DNA of 64,000 nucleotides from Hydractinia symbiolongicarpus (Eukaryota > Cnidaria > Hydrozoa > Anthoathecata > Hydractiniidae). The notes under the pieces are model-generated. The model was not told the DNA's origin. It was given only the letters and a program-made list of their open reading frames with translations, and ran no database searches. The stretch spans positions 20,021,001 through 20,085,000 of the forward strand of contig NC_079875.1 of NCBI RefSeq assembly GCF_029227915.1. Reading direction: 5' to 3'. Of the stretch, positions 10,802 through 22,100 are shown piece after piece (positions within the stretch are counted from its first letter, which is position 1; every line of letters begins with the position of its first letter). Position numbers and translations under genes: made by a program.

Positions 10802-11054
10802 TCTGAAGTAAGAAATGGCATATTTTTATAAATTTTCTACCGAAATGTTAAAGCAGAATCCCTCAATTTGAGAGAAAAATAACTAGACAGGGAAATGACC
10901 TTGTCTATTTCGAGATACTCTACACAGTTATCTCGATCAGAAAATACGAAATTTTAATGATATAGGTAGATAAAATATACCTTAAAATTGAGTTATGATA
11001 ATTTACGTCTTGTTCGCTAGCGAAAGGTTGAAAAAGGAGGATATGTGTGGCCCG

Positions 11055-11375
11055 TGATAAATTTTTTTTTCAGATTAAACACCCAGTTTGACGTCATCTC
11101 CCGGATAGCAAAGAAAGGCTCCCTGAACATGTTGTCGTGAAACGATAACTGAGAGAAAAAGAAGAAGAGTAAATTACTGAAACTAAGAATAATTTTGTTA
11201 ATAATTATAAAATGTGTTTTTGTGCTATGCCTTTTTGCAATAAGAATAATAGAAGTAGCGCTGGAAAGCATTCCTTTGCCAGTCTTCCAACAGGCAAGAA
11301 ACAACGAGCTGCGTGTACTCATTAACAGCAGTCCATACACCTTCAAAGTCGTGTTTTAATCACTAGAAAACATTC
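11055..11375 (+). repeat. THAP-bearing 320-bp segment, copy A
   Basis: Nearly identical to 11720-12040 (a few substitutions and short indels). The left boundary is exactly the DIRS-2 terminal block and the right boundary is the outer DIRS-2 block, so this copy lies inside the DIRS-2 left repeat. Confidence 0.85.
11212..11325 (+). pseudogene. THAP-like zinc-finger N-terminal exon, copy A
   Basis: ATG at 11212 opens 37 codons starting MCFCAMPFCNKNNRSSAGKH and continuing SFASLP before a stop at 11323-11325. The C-x4-C pair near the Met, then Asn and a Ser-Phe-x-x-Pro-like strand, are the start of a THAP domain. This is a DNA-binding zinc finger of P-element-like transposases and of host THAP proteins. 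The second Cys/His pair is missing. A GTGTAC near 11313 could be a splice donor, which would make this a first exon. No downstream exon is identified. Confidence 0.5.
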
Positions 11376-11412
11376 CTGAGCATTATATCGACGAATATTT
11401 TATGAAATAAAA

Positions 11413-11719
11413 CTCTTCAATTTTTGGTTTGTTTTCTTTTGTCTCGATAGTCCAAATAATTTTCATGGTCAGTTCTTCATAACTGGTTAGTGTTGCGAAA
11501 AGAGGCAAAAATGCAAAATCCTGCCTGATATTTCTTCAACTAATTTTTTGCTTTTAAAGCTAACCTCCCACTTCGAAAAAATTTCATCTTATTCAGTTTA
11601 TACTATGTTGAGAATTTGTAATTTAACATTTATTAAGTAAAATTCGAAAAAATAAAGCTAATATAAAGCCACATTTTCTTGTGTTTACAGCATGCTTCCT
11701 TCTCGAGAGCCGCCATTTT
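11413..11719. other. Spacer between the two THAP segments
   Basis: AT-rich with no gene. A 26-bp piece at about 11487-11512 (CTGGTTAGTGTTGCGAAAAG) repeats the end of the reverse transcriptase pseudogene at 1813-1838, so a fragment of that family probably lies here. Confidence 0.5.
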
Positions 11720-12040
11720 GTGATAATTTTTTTTTCAGATTAAACACCCAGTTTGACGTCATCTCCCGGATAGCAAAAAAAGGCTCCCTGAACATGTTGT
11801 CGTAAAACGATAACTCGGAGAAAAAGAAGAAGAGTAAATTACTGCAACTAAGAATAATTTTGTTAATAATTATAAAATGTGTTTTTGTGCTATGCCTTTT
11901 TGCAATAAGAATAATAGAAGTAGCGCTGGAAAGCATTCCTTTGCCAGTCTTCCAACAGGCAAGAAACAACGAGCTGCGTGTACTCATTAACAGCAGTCCA
12001 TACACCTTCAAAGTCGAGTTTTAATCACTAGAAAACATTC
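11720..12040 (+). repeat. THAP-bearing 320-bp segment, copy B
   Basis: Near-identical partner of 11055-11375. Unlike copy A it runs straight into the 1.8-kb repeat starting at 12030, so it is the better candidate for the original context. Confidence 0.85.
11877..11990 (+). pseudogene. THAP-like zinc-finger N-terminal exon, copy B
   Basis: Same 37-codon reading as copy A with an identical start, MCFCAMPFCNKNN. It is followed by the repeat body shared with the hAT-like element at 38.4-41.9 kb. This suggests the exon belonged to a DNA transposon whose other coding parts are lost. Confidence 0.5.
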
Positions 12041-13860
12041 TTGTAAGATAACTAAGAGACAGCTCTTTCATGAACGCAAAAGTCCAAGCTAAATGTTAAT
12101 AGATCTGCAGATCCCCTTTCCCTCCCCTAAACATCAAAATCAGAAAAGGTAATATTTGAATGTTGTCAGTCCTTGAAATCATAAGCACTCGGCCATGTGT
12201 CCCTGTTAAGCAGGTAAAGATTACAAGTTCAAAAAACTTTCTATTCTCTAAGAAATCGATGTATACAGTATGAGATATATTTAAACGTCAAAGGATTCTA
12301 CTTCGTCCCACCGCCAAATTTATACGTTTAGCATATACTTTTTTATTGTGATTATCCCTAACAACTTTGACTTTGTGGGAACTTTTAAACAGTGCATTTT
12401 ATATACAACATCCCACTTCTCATTTCAAAACATTTAAGAACATGAGAAGATCTCTTTAACTTTCCCATGTTACTTTTAATTGTAATAAAATTGCTAAAAA
12501 CAAAAGAATGAAGCAATACCTAATCTAAGAATAGTCCAAGTTTGTTTTATAATATTTCTTTTTTCTCGTCTTGTTGAGCAATACAACGTATATAATTTTG
12601 TTTTAGGATAAGATATTTTGATGTCACCCTAGTACCTATGATGAATATTCTTCTGACAACGAAAATCACCATCAATTAAAGAACACAGAAGATTTGTTCT
12701 GAATCCTTATAATATATATTGGAAAACTGTAAACAATGGATATATATCTGGTATAATCAACAAAATTGGTGAAAAAAATCAATCAAAATAACTTGTGAAT
12801 ATTCATAGAAATGATTTTCACATAAAACAATACAGATCGAAACAAGAATTGCATGTTAAAGAACGTTCTGTTACAGACTGTAAACTAATGAAAATGTTAT
12901 GTTTACTTATGATTATGAGTAGGATTTGTATGTATGTTGCTTTTTTTATGAGAATCTTCAGAATTGGCCTATAGTTACTAAAACTTTCCTAAAGGTTTTA
13001 CAGTATTAAAATATTTTTCAAACATAGTTGACAGGGGCTTGCGAGGGTAAATAATATACAGACATGTTAAATGTTTTGATGTTACTTTTCGAATTTCTAT
13101 AACTCTTTTTTGGCTTAATAAACTGCCTTACTGTTGTGGGAATTTTATAACATTAAAATTAATGCTTAATAGAAATTGGTGCAAAACTACACCAGTAACC
13201 TTAATATTAAACTGTATTAACTTCATAAAGAGGTGATTACTATATACTCTTTGTAGTCGTTTATTATATGTTGCTATCTTAGACAGTCTAACTGGAAAGC
13301 TTTCATACTTTTATATGCTGCTTTTCTTTTTGCATTTGCTAAAATTGTCTTGTAATGTAATTTTTTGTTGTATTGTTAGTTATTAGACTTATTGCATATT
13401 TTGAAATAAAGCAACTCCCCTACTTATTACTTGTACTCGTATTATGTGCGTAAAACGTAAAAAGATGCTTAGATGATAATACGTATTACCAGTATGTCAT
13501 TCAAAGAAACTATGGAAACGCTAACCCTGTTTCGAATCTAATTTGCTAAACGGACGCATTTTCCATCCGCGTGTTTTAACAAAGATAAAGTGTTAAAACT
13601 ACGGAGGTTACTGTTTTTTATTTGGCTGTAAAGAAAATTTCGTTTCTAATCTAGGAAGGATTTTCAATACCTAAAAACCTTACTTTTGGGAAAATATTAG
13701 CTGCTTTTACAGCAAAAAGGCCGATTTACCTCGTACAACACCACAACCCTTGACATTTCTTTGCCAAAAAAAATGTTGGGATCAACGCTGGCAAAAAAGG
13801 CTTTGGCAATTCTAAATCTCTATCCACTTGTCTTTGCATTAGGCCATGTGCCTATTCTAG
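12030..13860 (+). mobile_element. Non-coding DNA-transposon body, also present at 39.45-41.88 kb
   Basis: Long collinear similarity to 39450-41880. Shared landmarks are AACTAAGAGACAGCTCTTTC (12048), GTTGACAGGGGCTTGCGAGG (13027), and TCGTACAACACCACAACCCT (13732). The distal copy ends in a hAT-like terminal repeat, while this one has lost both ends. No ORF of note is present. Confidence 0.75.
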
Positions 13861-13926
13861 TATAGGGAGAGATAGGGAAATGTACGTTCTGGTGCAGACG
13901 ACGTCGACCAAAGGGAAATTCCCAAT

Positions 13927-13978
13927 AATGCCAATAACCAACACAAAATAATATGAAATGCCAATAACCAACACATAA
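13927..13978 (+). repeat. Short tandem duplication, 30-bp period
   Basis: CCAATAACCAACAC occurs at 13931 and 13961 in otherwise AT-rich DNA just before the Polinton fragment. Confidence 0.7.
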
Positions 13979-14099
13979 TCATATTAATACAAATAATAAC
14001 ATATAATAATATTAAATGTAAGATACATGACGTCATTAACGCATGCGTAATAGTATATACTCATATTATACAGAATATGAGTAAGAATAATGACCATGC

Positions 14100-17000
14100 G
14101 CCAGAAAAAATTGTTGATTGGAATCAGAAATATATAATAAAGAGATGAATTTGAATTCTAATACCGTAAAACAGTTACACGTCATCGCGAAAAACCGTAG
14201 GATTAAGGGTTATTCAAAATTACGCAAAGCAGACCTTATTGCTTTATTAGATACACATCATACCTCATTCTCACCACAAGCCATGGACATTTTTGAAAAA
14301 CATGAAATGGCTAGATCACGTCCTATTAAGAAGAACATCGAGCCTTACGTTCCCACGTTCGAGGAAATGAACGAGTTTGAACGCCAGAAGCTGAAGAGAA
14401 CTCGTCCAGTAGTCAACAGTAAGCTGCGGGAATGGTCAGAGTGGCTACTATCACATGTACCTGAGATTATAAAGAAACCAGTGCAAAGTATATATACATC
14501 GATAAAATCACGAATACTTTCACTATATGATGGTGCCAAGAAGACCCTGGTTGGCGTCTCAAGAACACAAGCATGCATTACATAAGACATTCAAGAGTTA
14601 TCGTATAGCTGGCATAGATGGAACAGACATTAATGGGTACTTGGATATGGTTCGATCAAATGTAAAAACACTCATCGAAAACCAAGTGGAAAAAATGGGA
14701 TCTGCGAAAATCCAATGCTCCCTCTGGATCCTATGGAGAAAATGAATCGATGGTACTAACGAGTTTATTGAGGTTGATAAGATCTTTCATAGCAATATGA
14801 CATCAGTATTTCAAGGAACCATCATAGATGAAATTATGGATACGATGTTCGCGCAAATGAAAACACATATCGAAAACCATGCACTACCGAAAAGTGGCTT
14901 TAGTATCGGTCGAATCCTACATCTTGACGTGGACTTCCATAAACTTAAGCTGACGAGAGGTTCCTCGTATATCGAAACACCCAAGTGGATCGGTATGAAG
15001 AAAGCCATAATTAATCCGAATAATAACGATCAAGAATGCTTTAAATGGGCTATTATAGCCGCCCTGCATAATGAGAATATATCAAAAGATCTTCAGAGAA
15101 TAAGCAAGCTCAGGTCATATGCGGTGCGGTATAACTGGCAAGGCATTGAATTTCCAACATCCATCAAGGACGTCAACTATTTTGAAAGGAACAATCCTGA
15201 TATTGCTGTTAACGTTCTATATGTAAAGGGTAAGAGCTTTAATATCCTGCGTAGATCGGTATTTAACGAACGTGAGAAGCAGGCTAATCTACTATTGCTT
15301 ACCGATGAGAAGAGGAATCATTACGTAACCATCAAAAATATTTCTCGATTATTAAATAGTGAGATATCTAGGAATAATAGGAAGATGCCCTTTTGTATGA
15401 GTTGCTTACAGGGGTTCCAAACGATAGAATCTCGGGATAACCACTATACCTACTGCAAAGACAACGAGGCGGTAAAGATCATGATGCCTAGTGAAAAGGA
15501 AAAATGGTTATATTATCAAGATGGCCAACAGCAATTTAAAGTACCCTTCGTCATCTACGCGGACTTCAAATCTCTATAAAAGAGAATGCTCGGGATACAA
15601 AGACTAAAACCCTAAACAAACATGTGCCATGCGGTTGGTGTATGTATTCCACCTTTGCTTATGGAGAGGTCCCTGATCCGCTATACAAGTACAGGGGTGA
15701 GGGGTGCGTACAGCTCTTTATCCAGCACCTGGAAGACGAGGTAAAAAGGCTTTACTCGCTATTTCCCCAGAAGACTATGACAGAACTGACCGAGGAGCAG
15801 AAGAATTCATATGATGCTGCGGAGATCTGTCACATCTGTATGAAGCCGTTCAACGCCGAAGAACCGCAAAGTAAAGGACCACTGTCACTATTCAGGGATC
15901 TAAGAAGCATTCTATAGTACCCTTAATATGAAGGTTGTCAGTGAAAACGACTACGAACATGCCCAGAAAGTATGGGATGCTATCACCCCAAAAGGTCTGG
16001 AGACAACTATGGGCGATTACCATGACGCGTATTTAGTGGTGGACGTCCTGTTGCTTACCGATATCTTTAAGAATTTTCGCAGCACTAGCCACGCAAACTA
16101 CAAGCTCGACCCCGTTCACTTCTACAGTGCCCCAGGCCTGGCCTGGAAAGCAGCACTCAAGTACACGGGTGTAAAGCTTGAGCTACTGACGGATCCTGAC
16201 ATGTTGCTCCTCTTCGAACGAGGAATACGAGGTGGTATAACCCAAGCTGTATATAGGTATGCTAAAGCGAATAACAAATTTTTGGGAACCAATATGATCC
16301 TGATAAAGAGTCGTCATACTTACAGTATCTCGATGCTAACAATCTCTATGGCTGGGCGATGCAACAACCCCTTCCAACTCATGGGTTCAAATGGGTATCA
16401 AATGTAGAGATAATCGATAAAAAGAAGATCGAGAAGCTGGTATCTGATAACAAGCACGGCTATCTATTGGAGGTCGACGTCGATTACCCGAAGGAGCTCC
16501 ATGATAAGCATAACGAGCTACCCTTCCTACCAGAGCGCAAGTTTGTATATAGAGTTGAAAAGCTAATACTAAATTTAGAAAATAAGCGAAAATACGTGGT
16601 GCACACCGGGGCTCCACATCAAGCCCTGAAACACGGGCTCGAGCTTAAAAAGGTTCACCGCGCTATCCAATTTCAACATAGTGCCTGGCTCCTGGACTAT
16701 ATAGATCACAACACGAAGCTGAGAACTGCCGCCAAGAATGACTTTGAGAAGGATTTTTATAAGCTTATGAATTTGAGCGTGTTCGGCAAGACCATGGAGA
16801 ATATCCGGAATCACCGCAACATCAAGCTAGTTACAAATGAAACCTCATACGCAAAGCTTACAATGCAACCAAATTTCAAGAGCGGTATTTGCTTCAGTAA
16901 AATTTGATGGGTATTGAGATGAGTAAGATTAGCATCACAATGAATAAGCCTGTTTATATTGGTCAAGCTATTTTAGATCAGTCAAAAATCGTGATGTATG

Positions 17001-17345
17001 AGTACCACTACGATTACATGCAACCGAAGTATGGAAGTAAGCTCCGAATTTGTTACATGGACACTGACAGCTTCATTTATCATATAAGAACCCATGATTT
17101 CTATCGGGACATAGCCGATGATGTTGAATCACGCTTCGATACGAGTGCCTATAGGCCCCTGCCCATTGGGTAGAATAAGAAAGTCGTCGGCTTGATGAAG
17201 GATGAGCTAGGCGGTAAGATCATGACAAATTTCATCACATTGAGACCTAAGGCTTATGCATACAAGAGTCTCACGAAAGACGGTGGTGAGGTGCGAGAAA
17301 GATTTTTGCCGTTAAACGTGAAGAATTCGTCGGAACTTCTGACCG
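14100..17345 (+). pseudogene. Polinton/Maverick protein-primed DNA polymerase B, broken
   Basis: A single family B polymerase is spread over six frames. The basic N-terminal region (14118-14585) includes a SAP/Rho-N-like start. A central region (14797-15579) has a Cys/His finger, FCMSCLQGF followed by H and YC. The exonuclease block reads IYADFKSL where an Asp-x-Glu is usual, so the second acid is a Lys. YSAPGLAWKAALKYTGVKLE (about 16122-16180) follows. A frame change near 16315 interrupts the YLDANNLYGWAM block. KLMNLSVFGKTMENI (about 16765-16810) is the Lys-rich motif B with one substitution, and YMDTDSF (about 17056-17076) is motif C, intact. Stops lie at 15577, 15915 and 17171. Such polymerases replicate the 15-40 kb virus-like Polintons. 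The other Polinton genes (integrase, ATPase, capsid) are not adjacent here. Confidence 0.88.
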
Positions 17346-17707
17346 ATTTACTGATGGGGATAATCATGTGAGAGAAAGTATTGACGAAATAAAGACCATG
17401 TTGCAAGAAAATATATTGCTACCAAGGGGCTGTTTATATGAGAGGCGGGACGGGACGATTGCGGGGACGGGACGTTTGCCGGGATCCCGCTTTCATTGAT
17501 AATTATACTTAAAATCACTTTGCGTTTATATGGAAAATTTTTGTCCCGGGACAATTTCGTCCCGTCCCGGCTGAGCGGGATCCCGCTTGAGCTAAGCGGG
17601 ATCCCGGCTTAGGCGGGACGTTTTTTTCCATATAAACACACCGTCCCGGGACAAACGAGGTAATATTTGCACTATCAGCATATTTCAATAGAAAGAAAAA
17701 AACAAAC

Positions 17708-17884
17708 ATGGCTGCTAAACGTGCACTTGTTAAGAAGCCAACAGATGTTCCAACCAAGAAAAAGTGTTTTAGATTCAATGATGAAATGGTTTTTAACCTC
17801 ATTAACTGTCTATTAGATTATAAAGCAAAGTGTGAGTTTGAGAACATTGATTTTGATGCAGACAAACCAATGCAATATTTGAGT
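17708..17884 (+). pseudogene. Myb/SANT-like protein of Harbinger, N-terminal part
   Basis: The Met at 17708 starts a basic leader (MAAKRALVKKP) followed by FRFNDEMVFNLINCLLDYKA. This is the first helix of a trihelix/Myb-SANT-like domain of the kind that helps Harbinger transposase bind DNA and enter the nucleus. After about codon 57 the reading passes into reverse-strand transposase sequence, which marks the deletion point. The remaining frame to 17941 is therefore not native. Confidence 0.7.
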
Positions 17885-18707
17885 TGGCGAACACCTTCGC
17901 GTCATGTACACTGCCTGGCCACCTACAATCAACATCCATGAAATAGCCACGGAAATCGCATACTGCCTGAACGTTAAGAGAAAAATACATTTTGTAAGAA
18001 AAATAATCTTGTGAATGTTCACTAGGTCGTAAAATTTGTACGTGGGTGCCATCTATGCAGCCAAAAGCTTGCGTCATTCCAAATTTGGCCTCAAATTCTC
18101 CTACTTTTTCAAGCATCTCTTCTTTCGTTTTTGGCAGGGCTATGTATTTTGGTCCAAGCTTGTAAGTTATGCAGTTACAAACATCTCTTATGACTTTTGA
18201 CACCGTAGATATGTGCAGGCCAAAAGTGTTTGCTGTCATTGACTAAGATCCTGTGTCTTTCAAGTAGTACAACGTTACTGCAACTTTTTTTTCTGCAGAC
18301 AAGGCTCGATAATTTGGAGATGTGTTGTCACGAGTAATTCATATGCGTATTTGATCTACTAAATCAGTAAACATAGCCTTTGTCATTCTGAAGTTCTTTT
18401 TCCAATCCTCCTCGGGAAGAACATCAAAAAACATGTTCAACCACCACTGTTCCACTCGTCCTTGTTTGAACCATGTTGAACGAGGAATTCGGTTTTTCCT
18501 TTGCTCTTTCAATGCTTTCTGTTTTTTTATCCAACAGTTTCTTTTGCTTCCACTCAAAAGTGATGCAGTTAAAAGAGTTCTATAGTGAGTGTATTGAAGT
18601 GCTAAAATCATTAACAATGTATTGAGCTGCAACAACAATGTTGATGATGTTAAAAAAATCTGTTTATTCGCTTGCAATTTTGTTTTGTTTTCGTTTTGAC
18701 GCGCCAT
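17860..18707 (-). pseudogene. Harbinger DDE transposase, truncated and with stops
   Basis: The Met at 18707 begins a region ending in RMTKAMFTDLVDQIRI. The same frame then meets a stop at about 18337 and another at about 18241, and continues as ANTFGLHISTVSKVIRDVC. The core follows: FGCIDGTHVQI (about 18040-18075, first catalytic Asp), NVQAVCDFRGYF, and DVDCRWPGSVHDAKVF (about 17885-17935, second Asp region). This is a DDE_Tnp_4 (HARBI1-like) fold. The third catalytic acid and the C-terminus are lost at the internal deletion. Confidence 0.85.
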
Positions 18708-19106
18708 TATACTTTAGAAAAATTTAAATTTGGCGCTTGTGTTGTGAAATCGTCCCGGCGCACTTTTTTCCATATAAAGGCGGGATAAAATCATCCCGGC
18801 AAACGTCCCGTCCCGGCAATCGTCCCGTCCCGCCTCTCATATAAACAGCCCCCAAGAGATGTCGGAGCATTGCTGAAATCAACGCTACTCATTGAACCTT
18901 TAAAAGAAACATTCAAGTGTGTTGTGTGTCAAGACATAAGTGCTTCACCAATAGCAATTTCAATGTTTTGCAAACAAGTACTTGGATGCTCCACGTGTGT
19001 GGATCAACGAACGGAATTACGATGCCCCCATTGCCGTAACGAGTTTTACGAGACCGTTACGGTCAATGTTTTTGAAAATATCTTAGCAATTTTAAACAAT
19101 TTGTAA

Positions 19107-22100
19107 TTTTTTTATATGTGCATTTAACTTTTTTTTCTAAAAAAAATGTTTCTTATCCTTACTATCCTTACTAGTAAAATTATTTAAGTTCTTGAAATTG
19201 GTGAATAGAAGCTATTCTTATACAAGTGTTCGTTTATTGTCAAATGTCTATGTCACATCTATAACTTTGGAAATAAATTGTTTTCATTTTTCACATTTTT
19301 TTTCATGAATTATAAAGGAAGCTCGAACATAATTGTTTTTAGAGAGAAGAAAGATATTTTTTATTAAAAGTAAAACATTGTTATATATTCGAGATTTTCC
19401 TTTTTTAGTTATTTTTTCTTTGAACGGAAGAAAAAAGAAACATTAATAATTTAACACTATTTCCGTCTACATTCATTTGTTCTGATTTTCTGATGTTCTG
19501 ATCATATTTAGATTTCCTGATTTCTAAATTCAAACCTTAAAGTTTACCTTCCGTGACAAAAAAGGTTTACCAAAAATGACTTAAATTATTGTAACAATTA
19601 GGAAAAACAAATATTTGTTTTAGCTAAAAATTAAAACTTTGGGGCATAAGTTCTCTGTAAGTTGTACAAATGAGTTGTGAAAACCTATCTACAATTTTAT
19701 GGAGTATCGGTTCCACGCTGAGCGATGTTAGTATTTTATAGGAGTTAGAAGTAGAGCTATTCAGAGAGCAACAAAATTTTTTATGACCTTCTTCACTGAA
19801 AACGTAGCCTAATTTATTCTTTCAACCACAAGTCTGACGTATTGAAAAATTTTCAATATATTAAATTTCGGAACAGCTTTCGGCATAATATTCAAAGCGT
19901 GCAAAGTTTTTTTTTTCTACTTTACATTCTACCTCACATAAAATAAATAGAAGCACGTATTGAATCGATTCTCAAAAACGCTTTTAAAAATAAAAATCAT
20001 CATTCCTAAAATATAAATTGTTCTTAACAAAATTTGTGTTATGTATCCATTGCGAGAAGTACTGTGACGCTTTAAGTTCGCTATACGAAACTTTTCTTTT
20101 CACTGACCGGGAATCTGCTGTAAGATTCTCTTTTAAACATATTGTCAAAACATCGACTACTTAATCAATTCACTAACTATGCCTTTTCGTTTCGATCCAA
20201 CCTAAACAATGCGGCGTTTCAAGCGCAATATTTTCATAAGATTGTTTTAAGGAATCTTCCTAAGTCCAAATCGATGACATATAAATCTGTAGCTTGATTC
20301 CGTAATTTTTGAAATGTTTGAAGATTTTCTCGCACAGTTGATAAATTATTATGTAGTATTTCAAAATCTTCTCGGAAAAAGTTTAAAAATTGGCCCACGG
20401 TTTAAGCTAGGTTTAAGGACCCTTCTCCCCATTGTAAGTAGACGTAATATGTTGCGTAAATCCTTGTCCGCTAATAATAATAATAATAATAAAAAAAGTG
20501 ATTATTCTTCAGAAAATTGAATTTCCTTTTTTAATTTAAAAATCAAAGTTGATTTTCAATTTTTGATTTTGATTTAACTCAAAAATCAAAAATTTAATTT
20601 GATTTTTTAATTTCTATTTAAACCAAAATCAAAAATTGAACTTGAATTTCAATTCTTGATTTAAACGAAATTTGATTTAATTTTCAAATTTGAAATTCTA
20701 TTAAAAATCAAAAATTTGGAAATTGATATTACATTTTGGGATTTTTAGCACCAAATGACCCAAAGTAATCCTTGGGATTGTAGATGAAAAACGTCTGCGA
20801 AGGAGAGGGTACTTTTTTCCCAAAATATGAAGTCCCTTTTTTGTTTTTTGATTTGCAAACGAAAAACGAAAATTGAGTTGAAATTTTCTTTTTGTATTGA
20901 ATTAAAAAAGAAAAATTGATAAAAAAAATGAAATTTGTTTTCATTTTAAAATGAATATTGAATGTCCCTTTTAGGTCACGGATTGTCACGGATTGTACAC
21001 GCATTAACCTTTCTGAATTTAATTTATGCTGAATGTAATAGTGCAAAAACGAAACGTTTGCGACCACGCGTTCGGAAAAAGAAGCCATTTTAAAACATAC
21101 GGTGAAAAAAAATATGGTGTGTGTTTAATTCATTATATTTTCTTTTTGGAAAATTAACATCTCACGAAAATAACACCGTCAAAAAAGTCTTCCATCAAAC
21201 ATTAGGAAACAAAAAAAATTTAAAAAAATATAAAAGTATTGATAAATTATAAGGGTTTTTCTGAGAGTTTTTTCCTTTACAGTAACCTTAAAATTGTACA
21301 GAAGAAAATGACGCAATTATTAAAGGAAAACGTTAACAACCTCAAAGATGGAGCATTATAACACGATCTTCATTAGGCATATCGGAAAAGTGGGATGCGG
21401 GATGATCTATCGAAATGCGGGATGCGGGATGCGAAATGCAAAAAATTCATCGAAATAAAATACTGACCATGGCGTTACCGAACATCGCGTTGACATTAAA
21501 ATAAACTACGCCGGAATTTTTCTAAAAAGAATACAACAGTTAGAAATGCATGACTTGATTTTTTTTCGCTTGGTTGGTGAACCTACGAAACAACTTGTTT
21601 GACATTGAACTTTTATGTATCCTTTGGCGAGGAGAAGGTCAATTAACAAAATAATAAATGCCTCCGAACTGAAAAAGTAGTGCATTATATATTATTTAGT
21701 AGTGCAGTATATTATCTAGTAGTGCAGTATATTATTTTGTATTGTGAAACTCGATTCTGGATTTTGAACGCATTTCAATTATTCTGCTGGACACGATTTT
21801 GTAATTGGATTTTAGAATTTTGATTTTAAACAAATTTTGCTTGTTCTACTGGACATGATTTTCTAACTGGATTTTGGATTTTGCTATGGAACTGGACACG
21901 ATTTTACACATTTTGAATTTATGTGGTTTTGCGCTACACAGGTAACTACTATTTATTGATGAATTGATCGCTCTCCACTTGAGCGTGTGCTTGAACAAAT
22001 ACCCCGGTGATATTGCGAGTGTGTTGTAGGCAGCCCAACTTTCACCTACGTCTAGACATTTTTTTCTTCAAAGAACCTGGTTTCTATGTACATGGTATAT

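Larger units (their letters stand above)
6649..11412 (-). mobile_element. DIRS-type retrotransposon on the minus strand (DIRS-2), with nested insertions
   Basis: Same protein order as DIRS-1, read on the minus strand: gag-like (10801 down), RT/RNase H, methyltransferase-like segment, tyrosine recombinase (to about 6790). The ends are recognised as inverted matches. The 18-bp ACGGGCCACACATATCCT at 6765-6782 faces its complement at 11038-11055. The block TTTTATTTCATAAAAT plus TCGATATAATGCT at about 6695-6727 faces its complement at 11376-11412. Between these two blocks the left end carries about 320 bp of unrelated THAP-containing DNA (11056-11375). Several frameshifts make this copy dead. Confidence 0.85.
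17426..18852 (-). mobile_element. PIF/Harbinger-type DNA transposon, internally deleted
   Basis: Terminal inverted repeats of about 50 bp start GGGGCTGTTTATATGAGAGG at the left and end with the complement at 18833-18852. CAA flanks both sides (17423-17425, 18853-18855). It contains the two genes expected of this superfamily, a DDE transposase (minus) and a Myb/SANT-like protein (plus). They converge and are fused at a deletion near 17880, so the 3' parts of both are gone. The sub-terminal regions are rich in GGGACG/CGTCCC repeats. Confidence 0.88.
17300..19106 (+). pseudogene. RING-type zinc-finger ORF split by a Harbinger insertion
   Basis: The frame that runs through 17310-17425 resumes at 18853 without frame change once the Harbinger element and one copy of its CAA duplication are removed. 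It continues to the stop at 19104-19106. The part after the insertion has FKCVVCQDI, then FCKQVLGCSTC, then LRCPHCRNEF, a Cys-rich RING-like arrangement of pairs (C-x2-C, C-x5-C-x2-C, C-x2-C). RING domains bind zinc and often act as ubiquitin ligases. The upstream portion adjoins the polymerase pseudogene directly, with no clear intron signal. It may be a separate cnidarian RING gene fragment or a cargo gene of the Polinton. The insertion is inactivating. Confidence 0.6.

Noticed and set aside
11017-11346. Minus-strand 109-codon frame, duplicated at 11685-12011
   Set aside because: Duplicated DNA explains its conservation. The plus strand carries the THAP-like start with correct Cys spacing, while the minus frame has no domain.
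20729-21088. 119-codon minus frame
   Set aside because: Low-complexity Phe/Lys composition in AT-rich DNA, no domain or splice context.
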